DNA of 64,000 nt from assembly GCF_000517405.1 (NCBI RefSeq), contig NZ_CP006568.1, positions 3,596,001-3,660,000 of the forward strand, in the 5' to 3' direction. Origin of the DNA: Candidatus Sodalis pierantonius str. SOPE (GTDB lineage Bacteria > Pseudomonadota > Gammaproteobacteria > Enterobacterales > Enterobacteriaceae). Below the pieces are notes generated by a model, which was not told the origin of the DNA, did no database searches, and worked only from the letters and a program-made list of their open reading frames with translations. Positions 19,474-27,351 of the stretch are shown here, piece by piece (the stretch's first letter is position 1; the number at the start of each line of letters is the position of its first letter). Both the position numbers and the translations under genes were made by a program.

Positions 19474-20329
19474 CGGAATTCCTTGCAATCTGGGCGGCGT
19501 GATGCGCGGCGACCTGCCGGTGCTCGCTCAGCGACGCGGTGATCTCCGCCCCCAATAATACAATGCACCAGCTCCAGTATACCCAGAGAAAGAGAATGGG
19601 GATCACCGCCAGCACGCCATAAATGAGCTGGTAGGACGGAAACAAGGTGACATACAGACCGAACGCCTTTTTCCCCAATTCAAACAGCGCGCCCGCCACC
19701 AGCGCGCCCACCAGCGCATCGCGCGCCGGCACCCTCACCGTGGGCACCAGGCTATAGAGCAACCAGAACGACGCGCAGGAAAGCAACAGCGGAAAGACGC
19801 GCAATAGTAGCGTCATCACGCCGCTGACGCCGCTAACATTCAGCCAGGTAAGGGAAAATAGATAAGAGCTCAGCACCATGCTGGCGCCCGCCAACAGCGG
19901 GCCCAGCGTCAAAACCATCCAGTAGACGGCGAAAGAAAAAATAATCGGCCGTTTGTTTTTACTGCGCCAGATACTGTTGAGCACCATATCCACCGAGTAA
20001 ATCAGCAACAGCGCGGTGACGATGAGGTCACAGGTTCCCACCGCCGTCATACGGCTCGAATTGAGAATGAATTGCTCCAGATACCGCTGGATAACGTCGC
20101 CGGTGGCCGGCATGAAATTGGTGAAAATAAAATGGCGCAGCTCAATACTGACATCGGAAAACATCGGAAAGGCGGCAAAGAGCGCAAAGATGACCGTCAC
20201 CAGCGACAAGAGCGACACGTAGGCCAGATGACCGGCCAGTACCGTGATATCATCGCGATAAACGCGCTTACCCAGGTGCCGGATAAAATGCAGCACCGGC
20301 ATGAGCTTCTTCAGCCGCAGACCCGTCAT
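19427..20329 (-). CDS. yihY: YihY/BrkB-family inner-membrane protein
   Basis: The 300-residue integral membrane protein matches E. coli YihY. Hallmarks are HLAYVSLLSLVTVIFALFAAFPMF, MTAVGTCDLIVTALLL and SYQLIYGVLAVIPILFLWVYW near the end. ATG 20329 is preceded by AGAGG. About three residues are missing after LLSL compared with E. coli (LVPLVAVVFA). The C-terminal tail overlaps the dtd start by 47 bp. Molecular function is not established in the family; the old RNase BN assignment was withdrawn. Frame intact. Confidence 0.88.
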   Translation of the reverse strand: MTGLRLKKLMPVLHFIRHLGKRVYRDDITVLAGHLAYVSLLSLVTVIFALFAAFPMFSDVSIELRHFIFTNFMPATGDVIQRYLEQFILNSSRMTAVGTCDLIVTALLLIYSVDMVLNSIWRSKNKRPIIFSFAVYWMVLTLGPLLAGASMVLSSYLFSLTWLNVSGVSGVMTLLLRVFPLLLSCASFWLLYSLVPTVRVPARDALVGALVAGALFELGKKAFGLYVTLFPSYQLIYGVLAVIPILFLWVYWSWCIVLLGAEITASLSEHRQVAAHHAAQIARNSDDRVDTTGHAGQRHH

Positions 20330-20384
20330 CGCCAACCTCTTTGCGGTGATTGCATCAGCGCGGGGCATCCACGCTTTCTTGCCG

Positions 20385-20972
20385 TCAGGCAAAAAATGCC
20401 GGCACGACCTCCCGGTCCGTCACATGCACGCTGCGGATCCCCACCTGACGTGCCACGGCAATATTATCGGCATTATCGTCAAAGAAAACCGCACCGTCCG
20501 CCGTCGCCCCTTCCTGCTCAAGTACGTAGCGATAAATGGCCGGGTCCGGTTTGCGCATGCCCAGATCCTGCGACAGATAGAGTTTGTCCACGCATTCTTG
20601 CACCTCGGGATACTGGCTCGGCCAGTAATCGCAATGCAGGCGGTTGGTATTGGAGAGGATCACCACGCGATGCCCCTGTTCGCGCAGCTGGGTCAAAATC
20701 TCCACCATCTCGGGCCGCAGGCCGACGAACACCGCCTGCCAGCCGGCGGTAAATTGTTCAAAGCTCAACGCGATGCCCAATTCGCCGCAGATTTTGGCGG
20801 CAAAGGCTTCATCGGTGATATCCCCACGCTCATGCTGTTCAAAAGCCTCACCCATGACGAACTCTTTTTGCAGGGTGGCCAGCGGGACACAGCTGAAATT
20901 GCTCCAGACCCCCAGCACGCGGTTAAAATCGATATCGATAACGACATTCCCCAGATCAAAGATATATAGCAT
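20385..20972 (-). CDS. yihX: HAD-family glucose-1-phosphatase-like YihX
   Basis: E. coli YihX hydrolyses alpha-D-glucose-1-phosphate. The 195 residues have all four HAD motifs: FDLGNVVID (nucleophile Asp; the second Asp is replaced by Asn-Val context as in E. coli), ILSNTN, GMRKPDP (Lys), and FFDDNADN. ATG 20972 (MLYIFDLGN) is the E. coli start. It heads the minus-strand cluster with yihY, dtd and fabY. Intact. The following 277 bp (20973-21249) are GC-rich and hold no gene I can support. Confidence 0.92.
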   Translation of the reverse strand: MLYIFDLGNVVIDIDFNRVLGVWSNFSCVPLATLQKEFVMGEAFEQHERGDITDEAFAAKICGELGIALSFEQFTAGWQAVFVGLRPEMVEILTQLREQGHRVVILSNTNRLHCDYWPSQYPEVQECVDKLYLSQDLGMRKPDPAIYRYVLEQEGATADGAVFFDDNADNIAVARQVGIRSVHVTDREVVPAFFA

Positions 20973-21249
20973 GGTCCCTCCCGAATCCTTCATGAGATCT
21001 TCACTGTAGCGGGAAACGGCCTAACTGAACAGCGCGATCGCGGATGCCCTTAGGGTAACAAGGCGCCCGCCGGCGCCTCCAACAGGCCGGCGGGGAGCGC
21101 CAGAAGATGAAGCTCCCCGTCGCGGCGCGGTGAAACCCAAATTTGGTGGGCACCGCGACGCGCAATCGGCGTTGGGCCGTGACGAAATTGGGTCGACGCC
21201 ACACCGTGACCGAACCGGTTGGACGCTGGGCCGTAAGCGGGGACGCCGG

Positions 21250-22557
21250 CTAGAATTTGCCCTGCGCGGCGGCGGGCAGCGCCGTGCGCCTGCGCTCCTG
21301 ATGGCGTAGCTCTCCCCAGAAATAGTAGCCGACAAACGCGAAACACAGCAGCGACACGCCGAAAGATCGTTGCATGGAGCCAAGATAATCGGACACATAA
21401 CCCTGTAGCGCCGGCACTATCGCCGCGCCGACGATGGACATCACGATCACCGCCCCCGCCACTTCAGTATACCGGTTCTCTACCGTTTTAAGCGTGCCGG
21501 TGTAAATCGTGGCCCAACAGGGACCGAACAATGCGCTGACGCCTACCGCGGCATAGACGGCGCTAAAATTTGGCACCAGCATCACATACGCCAGCATTGC
21601 GACGCCGATTACCGAATAGGCTATCAGCACTTTCTGCACGTTGCAGCGGGTCATCAGGCAATTGGCGATGAATTTGCCGATAAAAAAGCCAATAAAACTG
21701 TAGATCATGAAATTGGACGCTTGGCGCTCATTATCGGCCCCCAGCGCCAGCGCCAGCGCCAGACGAATGGTGAAAGACCATACCGCCACCTGCAAACCCA
21801 CATACAAAAACTGCGCCAGTACCCCGCGACGGAACCGACGGTTGCCCGCCAGATAGCGCAGCGTCTCGGCCATGCCCGGCGCCGCATGGCGCTGAACGGT
21901 CTGGGGCTTACAGTGGGGGAATCGGGTCAGCATAATCAGATAATTATAGGGCTCAAGGGTATTTTCCAGCATCGTCAACCTGAACGCGTGGATCTGCTGC
22001 GCCGTCATTGACGCCATGCGGCTTTCGAGACTGTCGCCCTCATCAAATACCAGGTATTTCCCCAGCACGATGCCCATGAGCGCCCCGACGGGATAAAACG
22101 TCTGACTGATATTCAAACGCAAGGTCGCGTAATCGCGATGGCCTATCATCGCGCTGTAGGTATTGGCGGCGGTCTCGAGAAAGCTCAGTCCTATGGAGAT
22201 GGCGAAAATCGTCGCCAGGAACATGGTATAGGTCGCCATGCGCGCCGCGGGATAAAACAGCGCGCAACCGATGATATACAGCGTCAAGACGAGAATAATC
22301 GCAAGCTTGTAGCTGCTGCTGCGGATAACCAGCGACGCCGGGATGGCTATCAAAAAGTAACCGCCGTAGAAGGCGCTCTGTACCAGCGCGCTGGCGAAAT
22401 CGCTTAACGCGAAAACGCTTTTAAATTGGGTAATCAAAATATCGTTCAGACTGGCGGCGCAGCCCCAGAGCGGAAACAGGCACGACAGCAGGATAAATTG
22501 GAATATCGGCGTCCCGTTCAGATAGCCGTCGGCTAATTGTACGGTTGGCTGAGGCAT
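21250..22557 (-). CDS. FHS-family sugar permease (FucP/DeoP-like)
   Basis: This is a proton-sugar symporter of the fucose-permease group in the major facilitator superfamily. Typical segments are LWGCAASLNDILITQFKSVF, ALVQSAFYGGYFLIAIPA and LETAANTYSAMIG. The best-known relatives are FucP (L-fucose) and DeoP (deoxyribose); the neighbouring kinase remnant and DeoR-type regulator make deoxyribose plausible, by inference only. Compared with FucP, about 13-14 residues are missing in frame just before LIMLTRFP, i.e. most of a membrane helix, so transport is doubtful even though the frame is open over 435 residues. Confidence 0.8.
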   Translation of the reverse strand: MPQPTVQLADGYLNGTPIFQFILLSCLFPLWGCAASLNDILITQFKSVFALSDFASALVQSAFYGGYFLIAIPASLVIRSSSYKLAIILVLTLYIIGCALFYPAARMATYTMFLATIFAISIGLSFLETAANTYSAMIGHRDYATLRLNISQTFYPVGALMGIVLGKYLVFDEGDSLESRMASMTAQQIHAFRLTMLENTLEPYNYLIMLTRFPHCKPQTVQRHAAPGMAETLRYLAGNRRFRRGVLAQFLYVGLQVAVWSFTIRLALALALGADNERQASNFMIYSFIGFFIGKFIANCLMTRCNVQKVLIAYSVIGVAMLAYVMLVPNFSAVYAAVGVSALFGPCWATIYTGTLKTVENRYTEVAGAVIVMSIVGAAIVPALQGYVSDYLGSMQRSFGVSLLCFAFVGYYFWGELRHQERRRTALPAAAQGKF

Positions 22558-22567
22558 GGGCTATTCC

Positions 22568-22789
22568 TCAGTAGGGACGACGATAACGGCGCTAAGCGCG
22601 GGGTTAAGCGCCGCCGTGCGGCGAGCGTAGGGGCTTATCAACATCATCAGCTTCCGCCCGCTCGCCGCGACGCGGGGGCGAGGGGGCGGCAGTGGTGCCG
22701 ACGTTACGCCGCTGCGCTGGATGCTGAGACGTTCCGCCGCTACCGTGGCGCGAGTTGACACTAAAGGCACCGATGGCCGTAATATCCAT
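22568..22789 (-). pseudogene. Degraded N-terminus of a PfkB-family sugar kinase
   Basis: ATG 22789 starts MDITAIGAFSV, like the first strand of ribokinase/deoxyribokinase proteins. Further on, pieces in alternating frames read AAERLSIQRSG, then NVGTTAA and RVAASGRKL, which together resemble the substrate-binding glycine region and following helix (GGNxGTTAAALARLG). Several frameshifts and loss of everything downstream are implied; the permease gene starts only 11 bp after the remnant. The identification is tentative but fits the permease and regulator on either side. Confidence 0.42.
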
Positions 22790-22838
22790 ATACCGATCCT
22801 CTTCATGAGTTAAGTTACCTAGTATCATTTAGCCAACA

Positions 22839-22915
22839 TTAACAATTGTTAAATGTAATTATATTTACACCCAACGCTTAATAAGGAGGGATATGCCGGT
22901 TAATTACTTATTAAC
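22839..22915. promoter_or_regulatory. GTTAA-rich palindromes, candidate operators of the DeoR-type regulator
   Basis: A perfect 14-bp palindrome TTAACAATTGTTAA (22839-22852) and an interrupted one, GTTAAT-tactt-ATTAAC (22899-22915), occur in the divergent region between the kinase remnant and deoR. Further GTTAAG repeats lie nearby. The known DeoR operator is a 16-bp palindrome also centred on AATT. A good Shine-Dalgarno and ATG at 22887-22896 lie between them, but the frame that follows has no protein features. The leader to deoR (22916-23191) is otherwise empty. Confidence 0.4.
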
Positions 22916-23191
22916 AAGCAATAATGTTAAGTTAAAACATTCGCGCTGCCCTCTACCCGCGGTGAAGCAGCGCCGGGCCATCCCCGTTTGCGTCCTTACC
23001 GTCTGGGCGGCAAACGGCCGGCGAATCAGATGGATAGTGAACAGGCGCGGTTTGCGTGGTATAGCCATTGCGGGTAATATCCCCGCAATGGCCTGCCCGG
23101 CACATAGGTTTGGGTTGGCGCGCGAGGGCCTAAAGCGCGTCGCCGCATTGGCGACCCCGGCCCCTTCTTTCAGCAACAGCGGGATATTCCC

Positions 23192-23965
23192 ATGGAAATG
23201 CGGCACGAAGAACGGATTAACAGACTGCGGCAAGCGCTAAAGCGAACGGACAAACTGCATCTGAAAGACGCCGCCGCGCTCTTAGGCGTTTCCGAGATGA
23301 CCGTCCGCCGGGATTTAAGCGCTGAATCGACGTCGGTGGTTCTGCTAGGCGTCTATGTGGTCACCGCGCCGCACAACAACGCGGTGACGCGCTACTTCGT
23401 CTCCGATCAGCAGGCGCGGCACGTCGACGAAAAAGCGCAGACCGGCCGTCTGGCGGCGGCGCTGGTCGAACCGGACGAAACGCTGTTTTTCGATTGCGGC
23501 ACCACCACGTCGTTTATCATTGACGCCATTGATGACGATCTCCCGTTTACCGCCGTTTGCTATTCGCTGAATACCTTTTTGGCGCTGCGGGAAAAACCGC
23601 GTTGTAACGCCATATTGTGCGGCGGGCGTTATCACCCCGCCAATGCCACCTTCACGCCGCTGACCACCCATTCGCAGCTTGATGATATCTGTCCCACCAA
23701 GTCTTTCTTCTCCGCGGCGGGTCTATGCCTACAAAGCGGCGCCACGTGCTTCCATTTCGATGAACTGGCGCTGAAACAGCGTGCGCTCGCCATGGCGCAG
23801 CACGCCATTCTGGTGGTCGATCACGGTAAATTCGATTGCGTACGCCCTGCCCGTATTGGCCCGCTAACCGCATTTTCCGCGTTAATCACCGATAGACGGC
23901 CGGACCAGAAATTCGTTGATTACTGTCGGCAGCAGGCCATCATGCTGCGCTATGACGGGACATAA
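23192..23965 (+). CDS. deoR: Deoxyribonucleoside regulator DeoR
   Basis: This DNA-binding repressor acts on nucleoside/deoxyribose genes and responds to deoxyribose-5-phosphate. The 257 residues align with E. coli DeoR along the whole length. The N-terminal helix-turn-helix KLHLKDAAALLGVSEMTVRRDL is nearly identical, and the sugar-phosphate sensor domain has FFDCGTTTSFIIDAID, FTAVCYSLNTFLAL, LCGGRYH and VVDHGKF. The ATG at 23192 gives METR-like MEMRHEER. Its location beside a FucP/DeoP-like permease and kinase remnant suggests a deoxyribose module; Salmonella DeoQ is a related alternative. Intact. Confidence 0.85.
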   Translation: MEMRHEERINRLRQALKRTDKLHLKDAAALLGVSEMTVRRDLSAESTSVVLLGVYVVTAPHNNAVTRYFVSDQQARHVDEKAQTGRLAAALVEPDETLFFDCGTTTSFIIDAIDDDLPFTAVCYSLNTFLALREKPRCNAILCGGRYHPANATFTPLTTHSQLDDICPTKSFFSAAGLCLQSGATCFHFDELALKQRALAMAQHAILVVDHGKFDCVRPARIGPLTAFSALITDRRPDQKFVDYCRQQAIMLRYDGT

Positions 23966-24041
23966 CGCAGACGACTCGCCGTGGTGATAGTAGGCGGACA
24001 GCCAGGGGGCTGACGTAGCCACCGGCGCGGCGGCAGGCGGC

Positions 24042-24072
24042 AAAAAAAGCCGGTTGACCTAAGTCAACCGGC
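24042..24072 (-). terminator. Rho-independent terminator of typA
   Basis: On the minus strand GCCGGTTGAC and GTCAACCGGC form a 10-bp perfect stem with a 4-base loop followed by seven T residues, 36 bp after the typA stop. Confidence 0.9.
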
Positions 24073-24107
24073 ATAGCGGTAACGGTTCGCCCGGCGGGCG
24101 ACAGCCG

Positions 24108-25919
24108 TTATGAGCGATTAGCGCGCTTACGCTCGTTTTCGGTCAAATGACGCTTACGCAAACGGATCGACTGCGGCGTCACTTCCACCAATTCATCATC
24201 ATCAATGAATTCCAGCGCCTGCTCCAGAGACATCTTGATCGCCGGTACCAGAGTGGTGGCTTCGTCGGTGCCGGAAGCGCGCATGTTGGTCAGCTTCTTA
24301 CCGGTCAGACAGTTCACCGTCAGATCGTTGGAGCGGGTGTGAATACCGATAATCTGGCCTTCATAGACTTCCGCGCCGTGGCCCAGGAACAGACGTCCGC
24401 GATCCTGCAGGCTGTACAGAGCGTAAGCCACCGCCTTGCCCTGGCCGTTGGAGATCAGCACGCCGTTCTGGCGCTGGCCGATTTCCCCGGGACGCACGTC
24501 GTCGTAGTGGCTGAAAGTGGAATATAACAGGCCCGTGCCCGAGGTCATGGTCAGGAAATCGGTACGGAAACCAATCAGCCCCCGGCTCGGAATCACGTAA
24601 TCCAGACGGATGCGGCCTTTACCGTCCGGCAGCATGTCACGCATCTCGCCTTTACGGATGCCCATGGCCTCCATGACCGGCCCCTGATGCTGCTCTTCAA
24701 TATCCAGCGTCACCGACTCAAACGGCTCCTGCTTGGCGCCATCAACGGTACGGAAAATGACTTTCGGTCGGGAAACGGCAATCTCGAACCCTTCGCGGCG
24801 CATGTTCTCGATGAGCACCGACAAGTGCAGCTCGCCGCGGCCGGAAACGCGGAAGGTATCCGGATCTTCGGTTTCTTCCACGCGCAGCGCCACGTTGTGC
24901 ACCAGTTCTTTATTCAACCGTTCCAGAATCTGGCGGGAGGTAACGTATTTCCCTTCTTTACCACAGAACGGCGAGGTATTGACGCCGAACGACATGGAGA
25001 CGGTCGGTTCGTCAACCGTCAGCGGCGGCAGCGCTTCAACCTGAGCCGGATCGCAAATGGTATCGGAGATATTCAGCTCGTCCAGCCCGGTGATCGCGAT
25101 GATATCGCCGGCTTCCGCCAGTTTGAATTCAATACGCTGCAGACCCATATGGCCCAGAACCTGGCCTACTTTACCGTTGCGGCGTTTGCCTTCGCTGTCC
25201 ACCACCGTCACGTTCTGGTTGGGTTTCACCGAGCCGCGCTTGATGCGGCCAACGCCGATAACGCCCACGTAGCTGTTGTAGTCAAGCTGGGAGATCTGCA
25301 TCTGGAACGGCCCGTCGACGTCAACCTTCGGCGCCTCGACGTTTTTCACGATGGATTCAAACAGCGGGGTCATGTCGTCGGCCATCTCTTCATGTTCCAG
25401 ACCGGCGATACCGTTCAGCGCGGATGCGTAGACGATCGGAAAATCGAGCTGCTCGTCGGTGGCGCCCAGGTTGACGAACAGATCGAAGACCTGATCCACC
25501 ACCCAGTCGGGTCGCGCGCCGGGGCGGTCAACTTTGTTGATGACCACGATCGGTTTCAGACCATAGGCGAACGCTTTCTGCGTCACGAAACGGGTCTGGG
25601 GCATCGGACCATCCATGGCATCGACTAGCAGCAATACCGAGTCAACCATCGACATCACGCGCTCAACTTCGCCGCCGAAATCGGCGTGCCCCGGGGTGTC
25701 GACGATGTTGATACGGTAGTCGCGCCAGTTGATGGCGGTATTTTTAGCGAGGATGGTAATCCCACGCTCTTTCTCCAAATCGTTGGAGTCCATCACGCGT
25801 TCGGTTGCATCGTTGCGGTCACCGAGCGTGCCAGATTGTTGCAACAATTTGTCAACCAGGGTAGTTTTACCATGGTCTACGTGCGCGATGATGGCGATGT
25901 TACGCAGATTTTCGATCAC
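24108..25919 (-). CDS. typA: Ribosome-associated GTPase TypA/BipA
   Basis: TypA is a translational GTPase of the EF-G group, helping 50S assembly and stress or low-temperature growth. The 603 residues carry G1 AHVDHGKTT, G3 DTPGHADF, G4 NKVDRPGARPDWV, the beta-barrel domain, and the BipA-specific C-terminal part ending LRKRHLTENERKRANRS. It is divergent from glnA as in E. coli. Intact, with its own terminator. The upstream region is shared with the NtrC sites of glnA. Confidence 0.97.
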   Translation of the reverse strand: MIENLRNIAIIAHVDHGKTTLVDKLLQQSGTLGDRNDATERVMDSNDLEKERGITILAKNTAINWRDYRINIVDTPGHADFGGEVERVMSMVDSVLLLVDAMDGPMPQTRFVTQKAFAYGLKPIVVINKVDRPGARPDWVVDQVFDLFVNLGATDEQLDFPIVYASALNGIAGLEHEEMADDMTPLFESIVKNVEAPKVDVDGPFQMQISQLDYNSYVGVIGVGRIKRGSVKPNQNVTVVDSEGKRRNGKVGQVLGHMGLQRIEFKLAEAGDIIAITGLDELNISDTICDPAQVEALPPLTVDEPTVSMSFGVNTSPFCGKEGKYVTSRQILERLNKELVHNVALRVEETEDPDTFRVSGRGELHLSVLIENMRREGFEIAVSRPKVIFRTVDGAKQEPFESVTLDIEEQHQGPVMEAMGIRKGEMRDMLPDGKGRIRLDYVIPSRGLIGFRTDFLTMTSGTGLLYSTFSHYDDVRPGEIGQRQNGVLISNGQGKAVAYALYSLQDRGRLFLGHGAEVYEGQIIGIHTRSNDLTVNCLTGKKLTNMRASGTDEATTLVPAIKMSLEQALEFIDDDELVEVTPQSIRLRKRHLTENERKRANRS

Positions 25920-26066
25920 AACTTTGCCTCAGACATTAGAAATAGCGCGTTATTGTACACGTATTAGGCGAGGGACTAAACAAGATCCGTCGTTCTTGGC
26001 GATTGCGTCATTTTGCGCGCCGCAGCGTCCCTGTCCCGGTGCAAAATCTCATCCCACCCCACCCTA

Positions 26067-26134
26067 TACACCAAAATAGTGCCCACCTTTTCGTCAAATG
26101 CACTAAGATGGATCAATCCGGCCAATCTGGTGCA
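26067..26134 (+). promoter_or_regulatory. Three NtrC-type boxes upstream of glnA
   Basis: Three sites resemble the NtrC consensus TGCACCAnnnTGGTGCA: TACACCAAAATAGTGCC (26067-26083), TGCACTAAGATGGATCA (26099-26115) and CCGGCCAATCTGGTGCA (26118-26134). Taking the glnAp2 start near 26215, their centres fall at about -140, -108 and -89, the positions of E. coli NtrC sites 1, 2 and 3. This is the enhancer for sigma-54 transcription of glnA and suggests that the region was functional until recently. Confidence 0.8.
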
Positions 26135-26188
26135 GCCACCCATGCAGCAAAAGACGGCGGCGCAGCGTTTCGCGCCGATTTGGCAATG

Positions 26189-26204
26189 TTGGCACAGTTT
26201 TAGC
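26189..26204 (+). promoter_or_regulatory. Sigma-54 promoter glnAp2, separated from glnA by an IS
   Basis: TTGGCACAGTTTTAGC has the sigma-54 GG (-24) and GC (-12) at the correct spacing and closely matches E. coli glnAp2 (TTGGCACAGATTTCGC). The expected start point, about 12 bp downstream, coincides with the left end of the IS903-type element at 26213. The promoter elements are left whole, but glnA is now more than 1.1 kb away. Confidence 0.85.
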
Positions 26205-26212
26205 TTTAGACT

Positions 26213-27267
26213 GGCTTTGTTGAATAAATCGAACTTTTAGGTGACTGGCGGCTCTGATCACTACATTCGTTTCAACATCAGGTCCCCATGGCAAAGCAAA
26301 AGTTTAAAATCACCAACTGGCCCGCATATAACAATGCGCTCAGGCAGCGGGGGGACCTGACAGTATGGCTTGATGAGTCAGCCATTGCTGCATGGACTGA
26401 GAGTACACCACCTGAACATCGTGGCCGGCCGCTTCACTACACCGATATGGCCATTACCACGGTTCTGATGATAAAGCGCGTGTTTAACCTTTCGCTCCGG
26501 GCGTTACAGGGTTTCGTTGACTCGATTTTTAAACTGATGGGGCTGTCGCTGCGCTGCCCAGATTACTCTCTGGTCAGCCGGCGAGCAAAAACCGTCGACA
26601 TCAGCATAAAAACGCCAACCCGCGGCGAAATCTCACACCTGGTCATCGATGGCACCGGCCTGAAAATCTTCGGCGAAGGCGAATGGAAAGTCAGGCAGCA
26701 TGGGGCTGAGAGGCGCAGAGTATGGCGCAAGCTTCATCTGGCAGTAGATAGCGCGACACATGAAATTATCTGTGCCGATTTATCGCTAAGCGGTACGACA
26801 GATGCGCAGGCGCTGCCCGGGCTGATTAACCAAACCCACCGGAAAATCAGGGAAGCGTCGGCTGACAGTGCTTACGATACGCGTTACTGTCATGATGCTC
26901 TGCTGAGGAAAAAAATAAAGCCGCTTATCCCACCGCGAAGTGGTGCGCAATATTGGCCAGCTCGATACCATGAGCGTAACCATGCGGTGGCAAATCAGCA
27001 TCTGAGCGGCAATAACGATACCTGGAAAAAGAAAGTAGGTTATCACCGGCGTTCACTGGCTGAAACGGCCATGTTCCGGTTTAAAATACTTCTGGGTGGT
27101 CATCTGAGTCTGCATGACTATGACGCGCAGGTAGGTGAGGCTATGGCAATGGTCAAAGCGCTTAACCGGATCACGTTGTTAGGAATGCCAAACAGCGTCC
27201 GCATCATGTAACAATCGCCCTGATAGGGAGGAAGTCGTCACAAATTTCGGATTTATTCAACAAAGCG
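26213..27267 (+). mobile_element. IS903-type (IS5 family) element, copy 1, apparently complete
   Basis: The 1055-bp element has terminal inverted repeats GGCTTTGTTGAATAAATC / GATTTATTCAACAAAGC and a 9-bp target duplication ctttagact (26204-26212 and 27268-27276). It carries one full transposase gene, oriented like glnA. It lies between glnAp2 and glnA. Very close copies occur at 39945 and 58544, indicating recent spread. 9-bp duplications are characteristic of the IS903 group. Confidence 0.95.
26288..27211 (+). CDS. IS903-type transposase (copy 1)
   Basis: The 307-residue DDE transposase of the IS5/IS903 group starts MAKQKFKITNWPAYNNALRQ. Catalytic aspartates are in HLVIDGTGLK (IDGTGL) and around SADSAYDTR (the ADxAYD motif), and the glutamate lies in the YHRRSLAETAMFRFK segment (Y2R3E6K-like signature). 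No frameshift. It is one of three copies; this one and the copy at 58619 keep the whole frame. Confidence 0.93.
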   Translation: MAKQKFKITNWPAYNNALRQRGDLTVWLDESAIAAWTESTPPEHRGRPLHYTDMAITTVLMIKRVFNLSLRALQGFVDSIFKLMGLSLRCPDYSLVSRRAKTVDISIKTPTRGEISHLVIDGTGLKIFGEGEWKVRQHGAERRRVWRKLHLAVDSATHEIICADLSLSGTTDAQALPGLINQTHRKIREASADSAYDTRYCHDALLRKKIKPLIPPRSGAQYWPARYHERNHAVANQHLSGNNDTWKKKVGYHRRSLAETAMFRFKILLGGHLSLHDYDAQVGEAMAMVKALNRITLLGMPNSVRIM

Positions 27268-27351
27268 CTTTAGACTATGTAAGCCAGAAAATCCAATCCA
27301 TAGGCGTTCGTTCCACGACGACAACAAGCAACATCCGGGAGAATATGAGTT

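Noticed and set aside
22893..23240. Frame with a good GGAGG and ATG upstream of deoR
   Set aside because: The translation has no protein-like features, overlaps the deoR start out of frame and lies in a region of palindromes; the GGAGG may be chance or a leftover of a lost gene.
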